From the NCBI GenBank assembly GCA_032191485.1, contig JAVDOI010000016.1:6854270-6918269 (forward strand): a stretch of 64,000 nt of DNA, in the 5' to 3' direction. This DNA is from Leptoclinus maculatus. Lineage: Eukaryota > Chordata > Actinopteri > Perciformes > Stichaeidae. Made by a program: the position numbers and the translations under genes. Shown piece by piece: positions 36,546-49,499 of the stretch. The stretch's first letter is position 1; each line of letters begins with the position of its first letter. Under the pieces are notes generated by a model that was given only the letters and a program-made list of their open reading frames with translations, searched no databases and was not told the DNA's origin.

Positions 36546-38139
36546 ATTTTCTACAAAGCTTTATTTTGTACTTGAGGTGTTGTAGTCTAGATACTTAGCT
36601 TGAGTTCCACACCAGACTGAAATAAATGCAAAAGTATCCAACAACATAAAAAAAAAAAAAAAACTCTACACAACTGTATTTGGGTATAAGATAAGGAAGG
36701 ATAACGTCACATACTTTTTAGTCAATTAGCAAGAGAGCAATAAAACAGTTAAAGAAACATATCTGAGCTTTTATTACATCAGGTGGAACGCCATTTTCAA
36801 AGGACTGACTCTGAGGGAAGGTGACGGTAATGTTTCACCGTGGAGAAGAACCAGGCGGCACAAAGAGCAATGTACACAATGCAGGAAGATACAAGCACTA
36901 GGCACACAGTTTACATAGGTAACACAATGATACAATATAGTTATTAGATTGTACTGTCACATTTCTATGTTTCATTGTTGAACATTTGGTTTAGCGTAAC
37001 AAAAGAAGTTCACACAAACAAAACTATTTACAAAAGGCAAAGACTTCACTCCCTTTGGGTCAAAACAAATCATTCACATTATTGACTGGGATGTTAATAT
37101 ATGTATGGTCCTCTAATATACTTTATATCAAACTCTTAACAGTGGCTATGAAGACGAGCTTTCCACAGCATATTGCCATCAACTGACACAATTAGTCAAA
37201 ACATCGATCAGTCAACTACCTGTGACTCAGGCCCGACACTTCCATTGTCCAAACGAGCAGTGATTTTCTGTCATTTCTGTAGAAGTCACTCATAAACATC
37301 AATAAGCTAGAATCCTCACTTTGCAGGGCTCCTTCTGTTAGTCACAGTCAATTCCTTGTCACAATTACAATAAAGCAGCAACCATGGGAACAATACCACT
37401 GACAAAAATGTAAAAAAACGTTGGGAGTTATTACTGAATCTATCCATCACAGCATGTTTAGTACAATAGTTAGTATGTAAAGACTATCAAATCATTTATT
37501 TAACTATCAAACACTATATTGTAATACCTAAAATACAAACCAACATATATTATTACAAGATAGTCTAACTATGAATACGTTCAGATACAAATCGTACTTC
37601 TTATTAGGCTGACCGTTGTATAGTCTTAGTATGTTCAGCCACTGTTACACACAACTAGTGTGATTGTTCAATCTAAGAATCATAAAAACAATGTTCTTAG
37701 CTTTCAGTATACATTCAACAATGAACTTGTGCAAAAGGGAGAAAAAAAAAAAATCACAAGAACGTAACTGTCATCAGGCTTTTTCACAACCTTTTGATAT
37801 CCATTTTAAATCCCATTAAAATATGGGTAATAACCACAGATAAGCATTTTTTTTGCGTTTTTACTTTTCATTCGATTTGATTATACTGAGCCCTTCGGGA
37901 GTGGTCGATCACAAATTCTCGCGGGTAAAAAAAACTTTCATATTACCTTTTGCCGGCACGTCTTGGAAAAACTTTCACACAAAATAATAGCTGTGAATGA
38001 GGGAAGGCTTTAAAAAAAAACAACCCAGTCCTGGGAGACTTTCTGTTTTTCATTTCCCTTCAACAAGACTGAAATTAAGAAGGCAATTCAGACGTTTTCA
38101 TAGCAAAACACTAATTGTTTTTTTTTACAGTAAATGACC
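36545..38139 (-). other. add3 3' UTR (minus strand)
   Basis: AT-rich noncoding tail of add3. The distal minus-strand AATAAA at 36560-36565 predicts a 3' UTR of about 1.6 kb, similar in scale to other vertebrate adducins. Confidence 0.6.
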
Positions 38140-41100
38140 TCAGGCCTCTGTTTTTTCTTTCTCATCCTTCTTTTTCTTGCTTTTTTTCAGGAATGAAGGT
38201 GTGCGGAACTTGTTCTTCTTCTTCTTGGGGGACTTGGTCTGAGCCTCCTCCGTCTTCTCATTAGACGTAATAGAGATTTCCACCGTTTCTGACGTGCTCA
38301 AGCTCAGCTTGGATACCTCGATGCTCAGGTCCTCGTCCGTCTCTTCCAAGTGGTCTTTCCCATTGGGTATCGTGTCTGTCACAAGATGAAACCGCGTCGG
38401 TGAACAAGGATGCAGATGAGAAGTGCGAGGCTGTTTTTTTTTTACAGATTACACCAAAACACAGAAGCAACCAAGCAGCTATTGCTGACAATTTCAAATC
38501 ACTATAATTTCAATGGCTATTGGCTCGCTAATTACCTTGTTTAGCTGGCGTCATTATGGGAGAGAGGGAGAGGGAGATAGTAGAGCCATCAAATGTTGTC
38601 ATCTCCTCTGCATCAGTGGCATCATCATCATCTTCTGTAAAAGGATTAAAGTCATCAGCGGTCAGTCATTCATTAAAGCCGCTGTGTTCATGAGAGTGAG
38701 GCGTATTGGATTAACACATTTATGTCGCTCAGAATTGTTTTTAAGAGCAAGAGTCTACGGCCATGCTAGCTGCTCTGTGAGGCTGTACAGCAGCGCTTTG
38801 AGCTACGTGTTGAAGTCAGCATGCTACATGTTCCCCTTGGTTTAGTGTTAGCATGCTTAACGTTTGCCAATTATCACCAAACACAAAGCACAGCTGAGAC
38901 CGATGCCAGTGTCATTATTTTTGGTTGTTTTTTACATTACAGTTACATTTTTTAACCTGATGATGGCGCTAAAGTGATTACACTGAATGTATGGAGACGA
39001 TTTCATGGCAATCCAATCCCGGACATTTCACTCAACACCTCATGATGGCGCTAAAGAAAAGCTCAGGCTTTGCCCTATTGCAAATTAAAGCAAAAACATT
39101 GAATACGATGCTGGTTTAACAACATTGCTACATTTTTTTTTTACTCTATTAGCTGATGTGTTCCCAAGACTGACACATTATTGTTTAGAGGGTGAAAAAT
39201 AACGGTGCTACTCTAATACACAGCTGTAGAAATGTTTCCCTCCTGCACACACATTTCCCTGTCTGCAGTCATAACCAAGACATGAATAGTTTGACAAGAC
39301 GCCTTTGCAGCTCGTCTCTCACCATCCCTGTGAGCTGACTTCACAGCTTAGAGGAAGAGTGAAACCATGGACTGACATTTTCTTTTTTTTTTTTTCCTGC
39401 GGGCATTTTTGCAGGAATATCCTCATTTCAGCACTCTGACTGGACTACAGGCTAGTGAGACTGCTTTCATGGGGCTGCAAGAAGTACAGCCAAATAATCA
39501 TCAAGACATAGTCATTGCAATCCATGCAATAATGCATGATGTGTGTGTTTCTTAATTTAAAAGAAAAACAACTTGAATTTGATTGCATATTTCTTCAGAA
39601 ATCTGCCTTTAATGGGTCCTAAACTGTAGTTTGAACTCCTTCTTCTTGGCCTTGCTTGGTGAAGTCAGAGAGCGCTGTTAAACTTTTGAGATTAGCTTTG
39701 TTTCTCCATCTCAATTTCATGACCTCTGTTGAGCGTTGAGGTTTAACTTCAGAACGTCACACCCCCATTATCTCCATGGGATGATGTCAGATATGAGCTT
39801 GTGTGGGATTAAATTAAGTCGAGGTTTTCCGCGCCTCTCGAGAGCGATAGAGCACTTTAAGGCAGTGTAATAGTGGAGAAAGCGTTCGACTACCTTCTTG
39901 GCCTTGCTGCTTTCGTTCTACCAGGCTCTTGTATTCCTCCAGCACTCTCTCCGTGAGCTCATTGAAGGGGTTGGGCGGAAGAGAGCGAGTCTGCTCCTCG
40001 TCCTCAACGATGAAAGCCTGATCGACGGGAGAGAATAACAAGACCTTATGGACACCCGATGTGATGCATTCTGCAGTGAATAGAAGTACTTTGCTCATAG
40101 GTAACGATGGCAACTGGTTATACTTTTATGTTTACATACTAAAGAGTTGTTTGAAACCCATTGTTGGAACAAGTTGAAAGGTCTCAACCATGAAACAAGG
40201 AGGACTATTGCACAATAAAGAAGGCATTTTTTCCCCCCCTGTGCAAACATTTGACTTTGATAACTTGATAATAGGAATATCCTTATTGAATGGTAGTAGT
40301 TTAAAATGGCGTGATGATTGTGCTTAGTGATTTAAAAAACGGCAGCAGTGTTTTAGAAAATGTGCTAAAGCGATTAAAAAACCCCAAAACACAAGTGTTA
40401 CAAATGGTAAATATACTCACTGGGCCTTTTATGGTGTCCACAACAATGCCTGAGAGTAACTGAGATTTTGGTCCGGCAGTCATCAGGTAACCTCTGTGCT
40501 GTTCTTTTATCTGAACAAATTCAAGCAACAAAATCACATTAAGTCAAGACATTACACATACAATATCTGTGTGTCAGACATACTGTAACAAACACTCAAC
40601 AACACAGCAAATGACAAAAGAGTTCTTCAAAGGATCAACACAATACAACAACCAATTTGGAAATAAATGGCAAATTAATCCATGAAGAAAGTAATGGTTA
40701 GTTGCAGCCTTACTTGCCAGAACATATTGATCAGCATTCATTTATCGAATACAAATGTTGTACCTATTTCTATGCCATATATCATAGAGAATGCAATGTT
40801 AAAATAATACATTTGAGCTTAAACTGGATGTGCCTTTTTTTAAATAGCAGCTCTAATAATGATACAATGCAGACAATAAGAATGGTATTGAGAAATGTGA
40901 TGTGTGAACTGACCCTGTTCCTCTTATCCAAAACCTCTGTGGGATTAGTGTTGAGTGGGACAAACTGGTTGGGGTCCTCGATCTTTATTGATGTGCCGAT
41001 GTTATTGCCTGGCTCTGAAGACTTCATCCACTGAGAAAGAGAATATAATTGGGGAAAGAACTCCAAAACATTTTATTTTTCAGACTGACCACAAGAGGGC

Positions 41101-44100
41101 AGGCTAATACAAAGGAACGGCTGCTCCCCAGCTCACTATTTCCTTCAGAGGCCAAAACCGTAAAGGCTAGATTATTAAATTCCCTTTTTACAGTTTGACA
41201 TGAAAATCAACGCACCATGGTCTTGGTCCTGGGGCTGACATCCCCGCTGGGTGAATGTTCAGGAACATTGACCCTCAAGTAGCTGTTGGGCGAGTTGAGC
41301 CACCGGGTCCTTTCTCTTTGCTGTTTCTGCGCCATAAACTTGAAGGGGCTTCGCAGACCCAGCTCACTGTCCTCCGGTGACACAGCCGACACGGTGGCGG
41401 GGATCTCCACGTCGTTCTTAGAGCGGGGTTTTTCACGCACAATGGGGTTCCTATAAGAGTAGCCTGTTCTGTATCCCTAGAAGGTCACACAAAGAGGAGA
41501 CATTACTCTACAATACTAACCGGACAGTGTTCCTGTTCCAGAGGTGGAACCGTTTGCAGTGCGTTGTAGTGTTCTCCAGATCACAACCATTAAATAAGAC
41601 ATATCAAATACGAAATTCAAAGGATGCACAGGCCACCCAAGATCCACTTACACAATGCTTCTAAATATTTTAACAGCGCTGTATATACAAACTGCGTTTT
41701 TTTTTGCAGTCGTGCCCAGTTTCAAAGGGAAAAGATAAAACTTTGGTTTAAAGCAGCGTGTTGTTAACAATACATCAAAGACGAGCGAGACAACGAGAAA
41801 ACCGACGGGAGCTCGCAGTGGGTGCAGAGTGCAGTCTGAAGCTGGCAGTACAACACTACAATCAAAATCGGCATTTTCCCCGCAGGCAATATGACAAGTT
41901 TGCCACCGACAAAAAAAAAAATCCCTGCTTTAGGCTTTGATTGCCACAATGTGAGCAGGCCATCATTTATTCACAGTATTGTGGACTGCCACTGCACAGC
42001 TTTCAAGAGCTGTGATTAGTAGCATTTTTTTGGGGGGGGGTATAGGCTTGATTAACCTATACATTGCTATGAACAATAGCAGAAAGCAGCTGCTCAGTAT
42101 CTGTAACTACCGTATTAGGTAGCGCAGATTAGGGAAGACACACTGGTAATTAAGTTAAACATGCACAGAGATTGTCATCCCGTTCACCAACAACTAGCGA
42201 CCCCTCTGTTGCAGTGAGAGTACCGTGCATTTGCACCCAGCGCCACATTCAAGTCTAGGAGAAATTGCCGAATCAAAATTTCCAAAATTGCATCCACGAC
42301 TAGAGTCCTTACATCAAGTGCTTGTGTGGTCTATGTGACTGCCCACTGCATGCCTCGCCATCTGGAAGCTATGATTGAAAGATGTGGGCGGGCTATGATC
42401 ACACAGAGCTAACACAGCTGCAGCCCACTCCAGCCACACTTGTTAGCGAGACGCACACTCAAACAGACAGTCTGACATTTTCTGTGTCCACAGAAACATG
42501 TCAGGGCGTCGTCATTAGCAGTGTGGCGGTGGCGGGCTGGCGGGGTTTAAATTGACAGTAGGGCAGCGCTGCACACAGCACCAAAATCTTTAAACCTGCA
42601 AACAGCATGTTGGTAACAGACGAAAAACAGGGCCCAACAGTAACTACACGAGTATCTGCGAAGAAATGACATAACAACTTAAGACACTGATCCAATTACA
42701 CATTTCTTTCCAGATTAGATTTGACGAAAACATATCGAGCTTCATTGTGTTCCACTAATCAGATACTTCCTGAGGAAGCGCCTTACACAGGAAGCTCAAA
42801 GCATCATGGGTAAAAAGGCACAGGTCAGGGTTCGCTCACCAGGTTGTCCAGCATCCTCATGAGAGACTCGAGCTCGGCCTCGCCCACTTTCCACTTGACC
42901 TCGTTGTCCATCACCAACCCGGCAGCGGCCACTCCCTGGGTCAGGGGTTTAAACTTCTCTCTGTCCAGGAGCACCAGGTTGTCCACGCTGCCGGAACACC
43001 CCAAAGCATTCACCTGAACAAAGGCAACTTTATCATTCCGGTGTACACATTTTCTACTTTCGGAGTTACAAGAAGCCATATTATTGTTCTGTAGCAAGTT
43101 ACTCACGGTTTACCTTCATTCATTCATTTCAATTCTGCAATATCAAAACATCGTATTTTCTCTTCTAGGATACAGTAGGATTTTCATTTGAAAAGAAATG
43201 CAATTATAAGACATATGGGCTTTCAATGTGTGTCAAATACAGTCCAGAATGATGGGAAAACAATCCGACTGCTTCCCTGACTAAACAACAGGAGTTTCTC
43301 AGAAACACGGCAGGGTTCCACCTGGCTCTGGCTCTAAACAGCGCTCTCTATCACATATTTGACTTGGCTTTGTTCAAACATTCTGTATGTTAGACATCGG
43401 CTTTTCATTTCAGGCACTGCAGTATTACTTTGCTATTTGCAACCAAGCCTGGCTCATTCGTAGAAGAAATGAAAAAGTTTGCTGGTGATAGTAATAATAA
43501 AGTGATTTAAGCACATGTAGTTAGCTTATAACGGTGTAAAAGTCTATCTAGGCCACATTCACCTTCAGAAATTGCCAAATTATAGCAAATGACATTACAT
43601 TACCGGGAAGAGGTAGCATCAAGAATAATAGTATCACACTTTTTATACCTGGATTTCACACGCTTGCTGTGAGTGGTACACGTAGTGAAAAGCCTCTTCT
43701 ACGGTTTCTCCCAAAGCGAGCAGCCCATGGTTCCTCAGGATCATCACCTAAAAAACACATACAAACCACCATACTCACTATGAAGCGCTAAACAAATCCA
43801 GCTGAGCTAATACTATAGCATAACCAGATATACTAACATATTAATTACCGTACATCAATCAATGTGTTGATTGATGTAATTAATATGTAAATGAATACAT
43901 AAATTAATTAGCAAATATTCCCTTATCCACATACATGGCACCCATAGTGTTGATACAATCGTATCATCTTAAACCAAATACTGTTCATTGGGCCCTTCTG
44001 GTTATTTTGAACTGTGAAATCCGTAACTAATTTCCCAATCAACTAAGCTAGCTTTTCACCCTCGGGTGAAAATATGAGCATCAAGAGCTGAATAGACGGC

Positions 44101-47100
44101 GTCGACAGGTGTTTCTAATATTCTGTCCCCGTCATGTATGCAGATGAGTAATATGCTTATTCGCTTTCTAGTGGGAGTTAAATAAGAAGATCGATGCCAC
44201 TCTCATCATTGTAAAGACTGGTAGCTTCTCCCAGTCCTTATGCTAAGCTAATCATCTCCTGGCTTTAGCTTCATATTCATCTTATCATCTAACTTTCAGC
44301 AATTGAAACGAAGAAGTGCATTTCAAACTATTCGACGAAAAGGTGTTTCTAATTATGTAATGGTTAAGTGGTTGAGACAAAATGTTCATGGTTATTTAGC
44401 AAAAGAAAAAAAACGGATTCAATTTTAGTAACAATGCATGATTTGTGTGACACGCTTTCCGTTCCAGTTGTGCATAAAGTATGACATAATAACTCATGAC
44501 TTCCAACCAGGAGTTGAAAGCCTTCTATCCCACGATAAAGGGAGCCTGTCACTAATGGAGTCCCTTGGTTTGACAGTACCTTGGCAGACGGGCCCAGAGC
44601 TTTCTGAAACTCCACCATCTCCTCTTTATTATCCAGGCTGCCGTGGTAACCAAAGCAGCTCACGTCTCCCAGAAGCAAAGCCTCCTGGGAAATGGGCAGG
44701 ATTCCACATTTCATCGAGGACACCTGTTAACACGGGATAAAAGCAAGTAAGACCGTGACGCACCAACATATAAATAGAAGCACATTTTCTTTTGCTATCA
44801 GGCACAAATAAAACGTTACACTCTTATGTTCATCGTGTGTTGTGCATTTTACAGCCTCGCTTCAAAGGAAATGGTGAAAGCGCGTAACGGGGTGTCTGCA
44901 TCTGAAATAGGTAGCAGGGGGCTGCTTTTAATTCATCCTTTCCCCCTGTTGCTAAATAAGCATTTAGCAACAGCTTGTATGCCTTGATTAAGACGAAGCT
45001 CGTTTAATATCGCCTGGAGTGTACTTACAGCAGCTGTAGCGGGGGTATGTATATGAACGATGCATCTCACGTCGGGGCGCATGGAGTAAATGGCAGCATG
45101 AGGAGCAAACCCAAAGTGGTCGATGCTCAGATCAGTAGAACCCTGGTCCACCACCCCGCCAACTATGTTTACTTTCACCTAAACATGGCAGGGAAAAAAA
45201 AAAAGTCATTTTTAGAACAAGACGGAATAATCATTTGAAATACCATTAAAAGGTACCCTGTGGAGTTCGCTTGTAAACAAACAAAGCTGTATTTCTTCCC
45301 TCATAAAACAGCTGCAATGCAGTTTCTCCCCTCAATATATTTTGGAACCGGCATCATTTACATCCGTGCTTGCTCACTAGCAGTCTCCTCTCCTCTTGAT
45401 GGAGCATTACTATGTGTATTGTGTCAGCTACATGCTTGTGTGTCTGCATGCAGCGCATTATACTGATGTGCCGTGCCTCCCTCGTGGGCATTCATGACAT
45501 ACAAAATAAAACAGGGAGCCACACATAACAACACATGGCGGATATCATTATCAAGCGATTTTTTTTTAATCGAAATTCCATGGCGAAGCAGTCTGCACTC
45601 ATGATGGGAATATGACAACAAAACAGTCATTGTGCTTACCAAATTTGCTGCCGTCACCTCAGCGAAAGACAGACCTCGTGGACTGATAAGAACATGATCC
45701 TGCTCTTTAGTGACACGCACCTGAAACACAATGAACATATTATTAAAATCTAGGTTACAATGAAATGAAGAAAATGAGACATTCCAAAATGAAAAGCTGG
45801 GGCAGGAGAATCCAAGACTATATATATACTGTATATATATATATATTGATATGTATTTCTGACCCTTATACTGCTTCTGCAGGAGTGTTTCCCTCGTACA
45901 TTTATTCTTGTCAGGGTCCAAAAGCACCAAAGCCCCAGGAGACCAAATCTCTACTGTTAAAAAGTGATTTAAGCTGGGTTAACAGCTACTTGGAGCAGGG
46001 ACAACCATTTCATAGATTCAAGGGTACAGGAAACTCTGAACCACAAAGGAAAGCTCTCTTCACTCTGAAAAACCCAAAAATAAGTGTGTGGGTTGATAAA
46101 AACTGACTTTCTAGGCTTCTGTCTTTGGGGAAAATGTGAGCTTTATATCTTGAAATCGCAGGTGTTCGTCACATATTTCAGTTTGAGTTCTTGCTGTTGG
46201 GGAGCTGCACACATTCACAAATCTGACTTTTCCAAACCATGAATAATATATGGCCTCTGAAAATTAAGAGGTATTCCCCTTTAAGCCTGAAAACACGCAC
46301 GAGGCACACATAAAGTTACACAAAACCTTGTGCGGCATACATAAGCAGATGTGCAGCGGAGCGGCTAGAAGTCGTGAAGGGAAGTTGTACTCACAGTATT
46401 GTAGGAGCTTGTAAAACGAGCCCAGCTGAAGAGGTCAACAAGCCTGTAGAGGCTGGCCAGCCTGCAGCGACTCTGTTTCTCCCCTTTGGCAAAGGAGGGA
46501 GACTCGATGCCAAACAAGTCATTGACTGGAGTCACCATCCCAATGCCTGCCGCAAGACATAACATCATCAGCAACTTGTGGTGCACCAACAACATTAAAT
46601 GTGAAGGATGTTTACATGGCTTGCTTCTACAGTATATAAAAGTAGAAACATCCCAGGGAGTCTCTACAGCTGGAGCTTAAAAAAGGGTCTTTCTCAGAAT
46701 TCCCATCGAGAAACCGAAGGGTATTTTTGGGCTGGAACACCATAAAAGGGCATTTAATGATACAGGACCATATCTTTTACAGCCACTTCAGCTTTTTAAA
46801 GAGTGGCTCTGCCGCCGCAACCCCATAGACATTTCCGACAGTGACATTTCCCCCCCCACATTTACAGTTTTGATTGTCTTTTTCAAATTGATCTTTTCAG
46901 TTCTGGGTGCTCTGTGACCTCCACAGACACATAAGACAGAGAGGTTTTGGCTAACATAATCCACACCGCAAACTGCTGTATCATTACCAAGATGGATCAT
47001 GAGGGCTGGCTACTTAATAGGAACACTGACAATGAAGAATGCTGTAAACAGCTTTCTGCCTCCTCTGCTGTTTCAGGGGGTTGTTGTTCAGTGTCACAGG

Positions 47101-47186
47101 AGTCTGACAATGAAGATATTCAGCCTGCATAATGCACACGCTGAATGACAATCAGGCCCGAAAGGGAGATAGATGACGAGATTGGA

Positions 47187-47222
<36 letters not shown>

Positions 47223-48353
47223 TGCTGCTACTCACTGATGGGCGAAGTCAGAGGGCCGCCCCCCCCCAAGGTGCTGGCCATGACCAGGTCCGCAATCTGT
47301 CTCAGAGCCAGAAGACCTGTAGGGTTGTTGCCCTTGGTCATCTGATCCTCAATCAGGCCTTCCAGCTCATCTTTAAACACCTGTAGACAAAAGAAGAGAG
47401 GCTCAATTAACCTAGAAACACTATAAACACAACCGTATCTCACTTCGACACCTCAGGGTGCCAGGGAGCACAGCTTATTAAATCTGTAAACAAATCACCA
47501 AAGACAGCTAGAAACCTCTTTGTGTGTCTGTGAAAGGGACTTGACTAGAAGCAGGAGGGATCGCATTAAACCGTACAATACATTTTTGCCTTCAAGAGTC
47601 TTGAAACAGCACTTTTTTCCCCCTCTTCCTATGTGCTGCAGCTAAGCTCCGGCATTCTGCTTCATCCAACCATAGTTCCCATGGTGATGAGATGAGCTCC
47701 ACTTGTTGGGCCCGTTATGCAATCACAGAGTGTGAGCTCGTCGTATTTCCATGCACTTCATTGGCATGTGTTTGTTGCTCCTCCTCGCACTCCATCTAAC
47801 CAGACTGCACTGCTCTGTTTGTGAGATATTATCTCCTGCAGTATTATGGGCGCAGAGTGAGAGGAGAATTCTACGATTGAGGCGACAACCAAAGAATATG
47901 TAGATTACCGGTTAAATGGCTCGAGCTGCTAAGTGTCAGAAAATGGTGAAAATGCCCGTTTATAGTCCTTGTTTTGTTCAGATATCTTGCAGTTTAATAT
48001 TGTGCAAGACTAATAAAGCCAACAGGGAAAAAAACATTTCAGTCGGTCTCGGGTGAAGGTGCCTCTCCGGCTTTAAAAGCTCTGTTTATTACTCATACAC
48101 GCTGAGAGCTTGTGTGTAGGAGGGCACTTATACGGAGCCGCGGGTTACATACTGGACTCTGCAAGATCTGGGTGACCCTCTTCTTCTGCTCCATCATGTT
48201 GAAGTCCTGCCTCAGGTCCGGCGACATGTTCTTGCCGCGCAGGTACTCTGGGTCGTTCTCGTTCGCGCGGTCGAAGTAGCCCTCCTTGGGGTCGTTGTTG
48301 GACAGGGCCAGGGTGAGAGACCCCGCCGTCGGCCTCACCTCCACCAGGCTCAT
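38140..48353 (-). CDS. add3: Gamma-adducin (14 coding exons)
   Basis: Exons in transcript order: 48353-48153, 47380-47236, 46546-46395, 45720-45640, 45178-45029, 44723-44580, 43747-43649, 43013-42840, 41476-41216, 41030-40914, 40510-40421, 40017-39894, 38634-38536 and 38375-38140. They total 2073 nt and give 690 aa (human isoforms 674 and 706). Adducin caps actin filaments and links them to spectrin under the plasma membrane. The N-terminal head (about 130-390) has the class II aldolase fold (for example VVDQGSTDLSIDHFGFAPHAA and HTPATAA), without a catalytic role in this family. A neck and acidic tail follow. The C-terminal MARCKS-related domain, KFRTPSFLKKSKKKK (about 668-685), binds calmodulin and is a PKC target. 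All junctions keep frame. Gamma rather than alpha/beta is called mainly from linkage with mxi1, smndc1 and adra2a. Confidence 0.93.
38740..39065 (+). repeat. Dispersed percomorph-type repeat, copy 1 (add3 intron)
   Basis: Characteristic series: AGAGTCTACGGCCATGCTAGC, CTGTGAGGCTGT, GTTAGCATGCTTAACGTTTGCC, ATGATGGCGCTAAAG (twice) and TTTCATGGCAATCCAATCC. The same order recurs at 61890-62540. It is noncoding and of unknown mobilisation class. Confidence 0.7.
43837..43887. repeat. Small foldback in add3 intron
   Basis: The right arm TTGATTGATGTAATTAATATG pairs with the left arm over all 21 bases, except for a 5-base insertion CCGTA in the left arm. The loop is TGTG. Confidence 0.7.
44150..44345 (-). 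repeat. Second dispersed fish repeat family (add3 intron)
   Basis: Contains CTTATTCGCTTTCTAG, AAGATCGATGCCACTCTCATC, TAAAGACTGGTAGCTTCTCC, TTATGCTAAGCTAATC and GGCTTTAGCTTCATATT. This word order is familiar from a very common percomorph intronic repeat. Noncoding; edges approximate. Confidence 0.6.
47187..47219. repeat. (AC)n microsatellite in add3 intron
   Basis: About 15 AC units ending about 15 bp downstream (in the add3 sense) of the exon ending at 47236, so the tract sits just after a splice donor. Confidence 0.9.
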
Positions 48354-49249
48354 GTCTTTTCGCTGCGCAGCCTCCTACTCGTCCTCTGGGATCTGTACGA
48401 AAAAGATGAAACATCACAGCTTACTGCACATTCGGGCTGTCAAGGCAACGGGGTTGTTGTTTCACCAGAGAAAAAGATGCTGTATGGTTTCTGTGGTGAC
48501 TCATGTAATTACAAGGATGGAGACAAAAGCGAGGAGGACGTTGTGTTATGATTGATGCTGCTCTGTGAGCACAAAGCTGTTGATGTGCAAAAAAAAAAAA
48601 AAAAGAGCAAGTCACTGCATCTGTAGACATAATGCAGGTGTTTTTCACAGAAGTAATTACTCAATAACACAGCAATGCATATGTGGACATCAACAACACC
48701 TCTCATTCTCACAGGTTAAGTTTTCTATCACTTTGTGTCTTGCAGCTTAAAAAGCTCACTGTCTCTGCACAGATGGAGGCCAAGTCATAAAAGTGTGAGA
48801 TGAAAGCAGAGGGAAGTCTCCCTTACTTCTGCCGGTCCTCCAGCAGCTATAAAGCAACAGTAAACAAAGGTAGGCCTCGTGTGAATTAGCCAGTTTGAAT
48901 AGCAGTTAGCACCTTTGGTACCTGGACGTGGGGGTGGATTGGATACAGGAGACCCTGCCAGGACTACATTACATCAGGGCCTCCAAAAATGAACTCGTTT
49001 CAACTCCACCAAACCAAATGCAAACTTCCACCGAAGGTTTTTGCAGCAGCCTGTTATCCAGAACACTCGGCACATGGCGTCAAATTACAACTTTAAACCA
49101 TTTGTACTACGAAAAGTACCGGCGGGAGGAGGAGGAGGGGGGGTATGTTAGCCGAAGCTACACTTTGAGACTTGTGCACGCTCCTTAAAAAACACAAAGC
49201 GAACACAAACCCACGAGGAGAAAAACTGTTACTGTAAGTTGATAATTAC

Positions 49250-49430
49250 CTGAAACAAAGTGCTCACTTGGTGAATTAAGTGACTCCGGACGATGTGGTG
49301 TCGACTTGTTCTCCCCGACAGAGGCTCCAGGATAGTCAGACGAACGTTTATTCCCGATTCGGAGACATAGTGGGAAAAGAGCGCAACTTGGTGCCGCTAC
49401 AGTACGCACACACGGAGCACACTGCCTGCC
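49250..49430 (-). other. Candidate noncoding first exon of add3
   Basis: On the minus strand a CpG-containing, promoter-like stretch ends in TTTCAG at 49250, followed by GTAATT. It could splice to the acceptor at 48393, just before the exon holding the add3 ATG. The transcription start is not determined. Confidence 0.4.
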
Positions 49431-49499
49431 TGCTTGCGGGTGAGAGTAGTGAGATGAAGAAGAGTGGCTGCATGGAGGAGGATGTGGGTGTGTTTGTGT

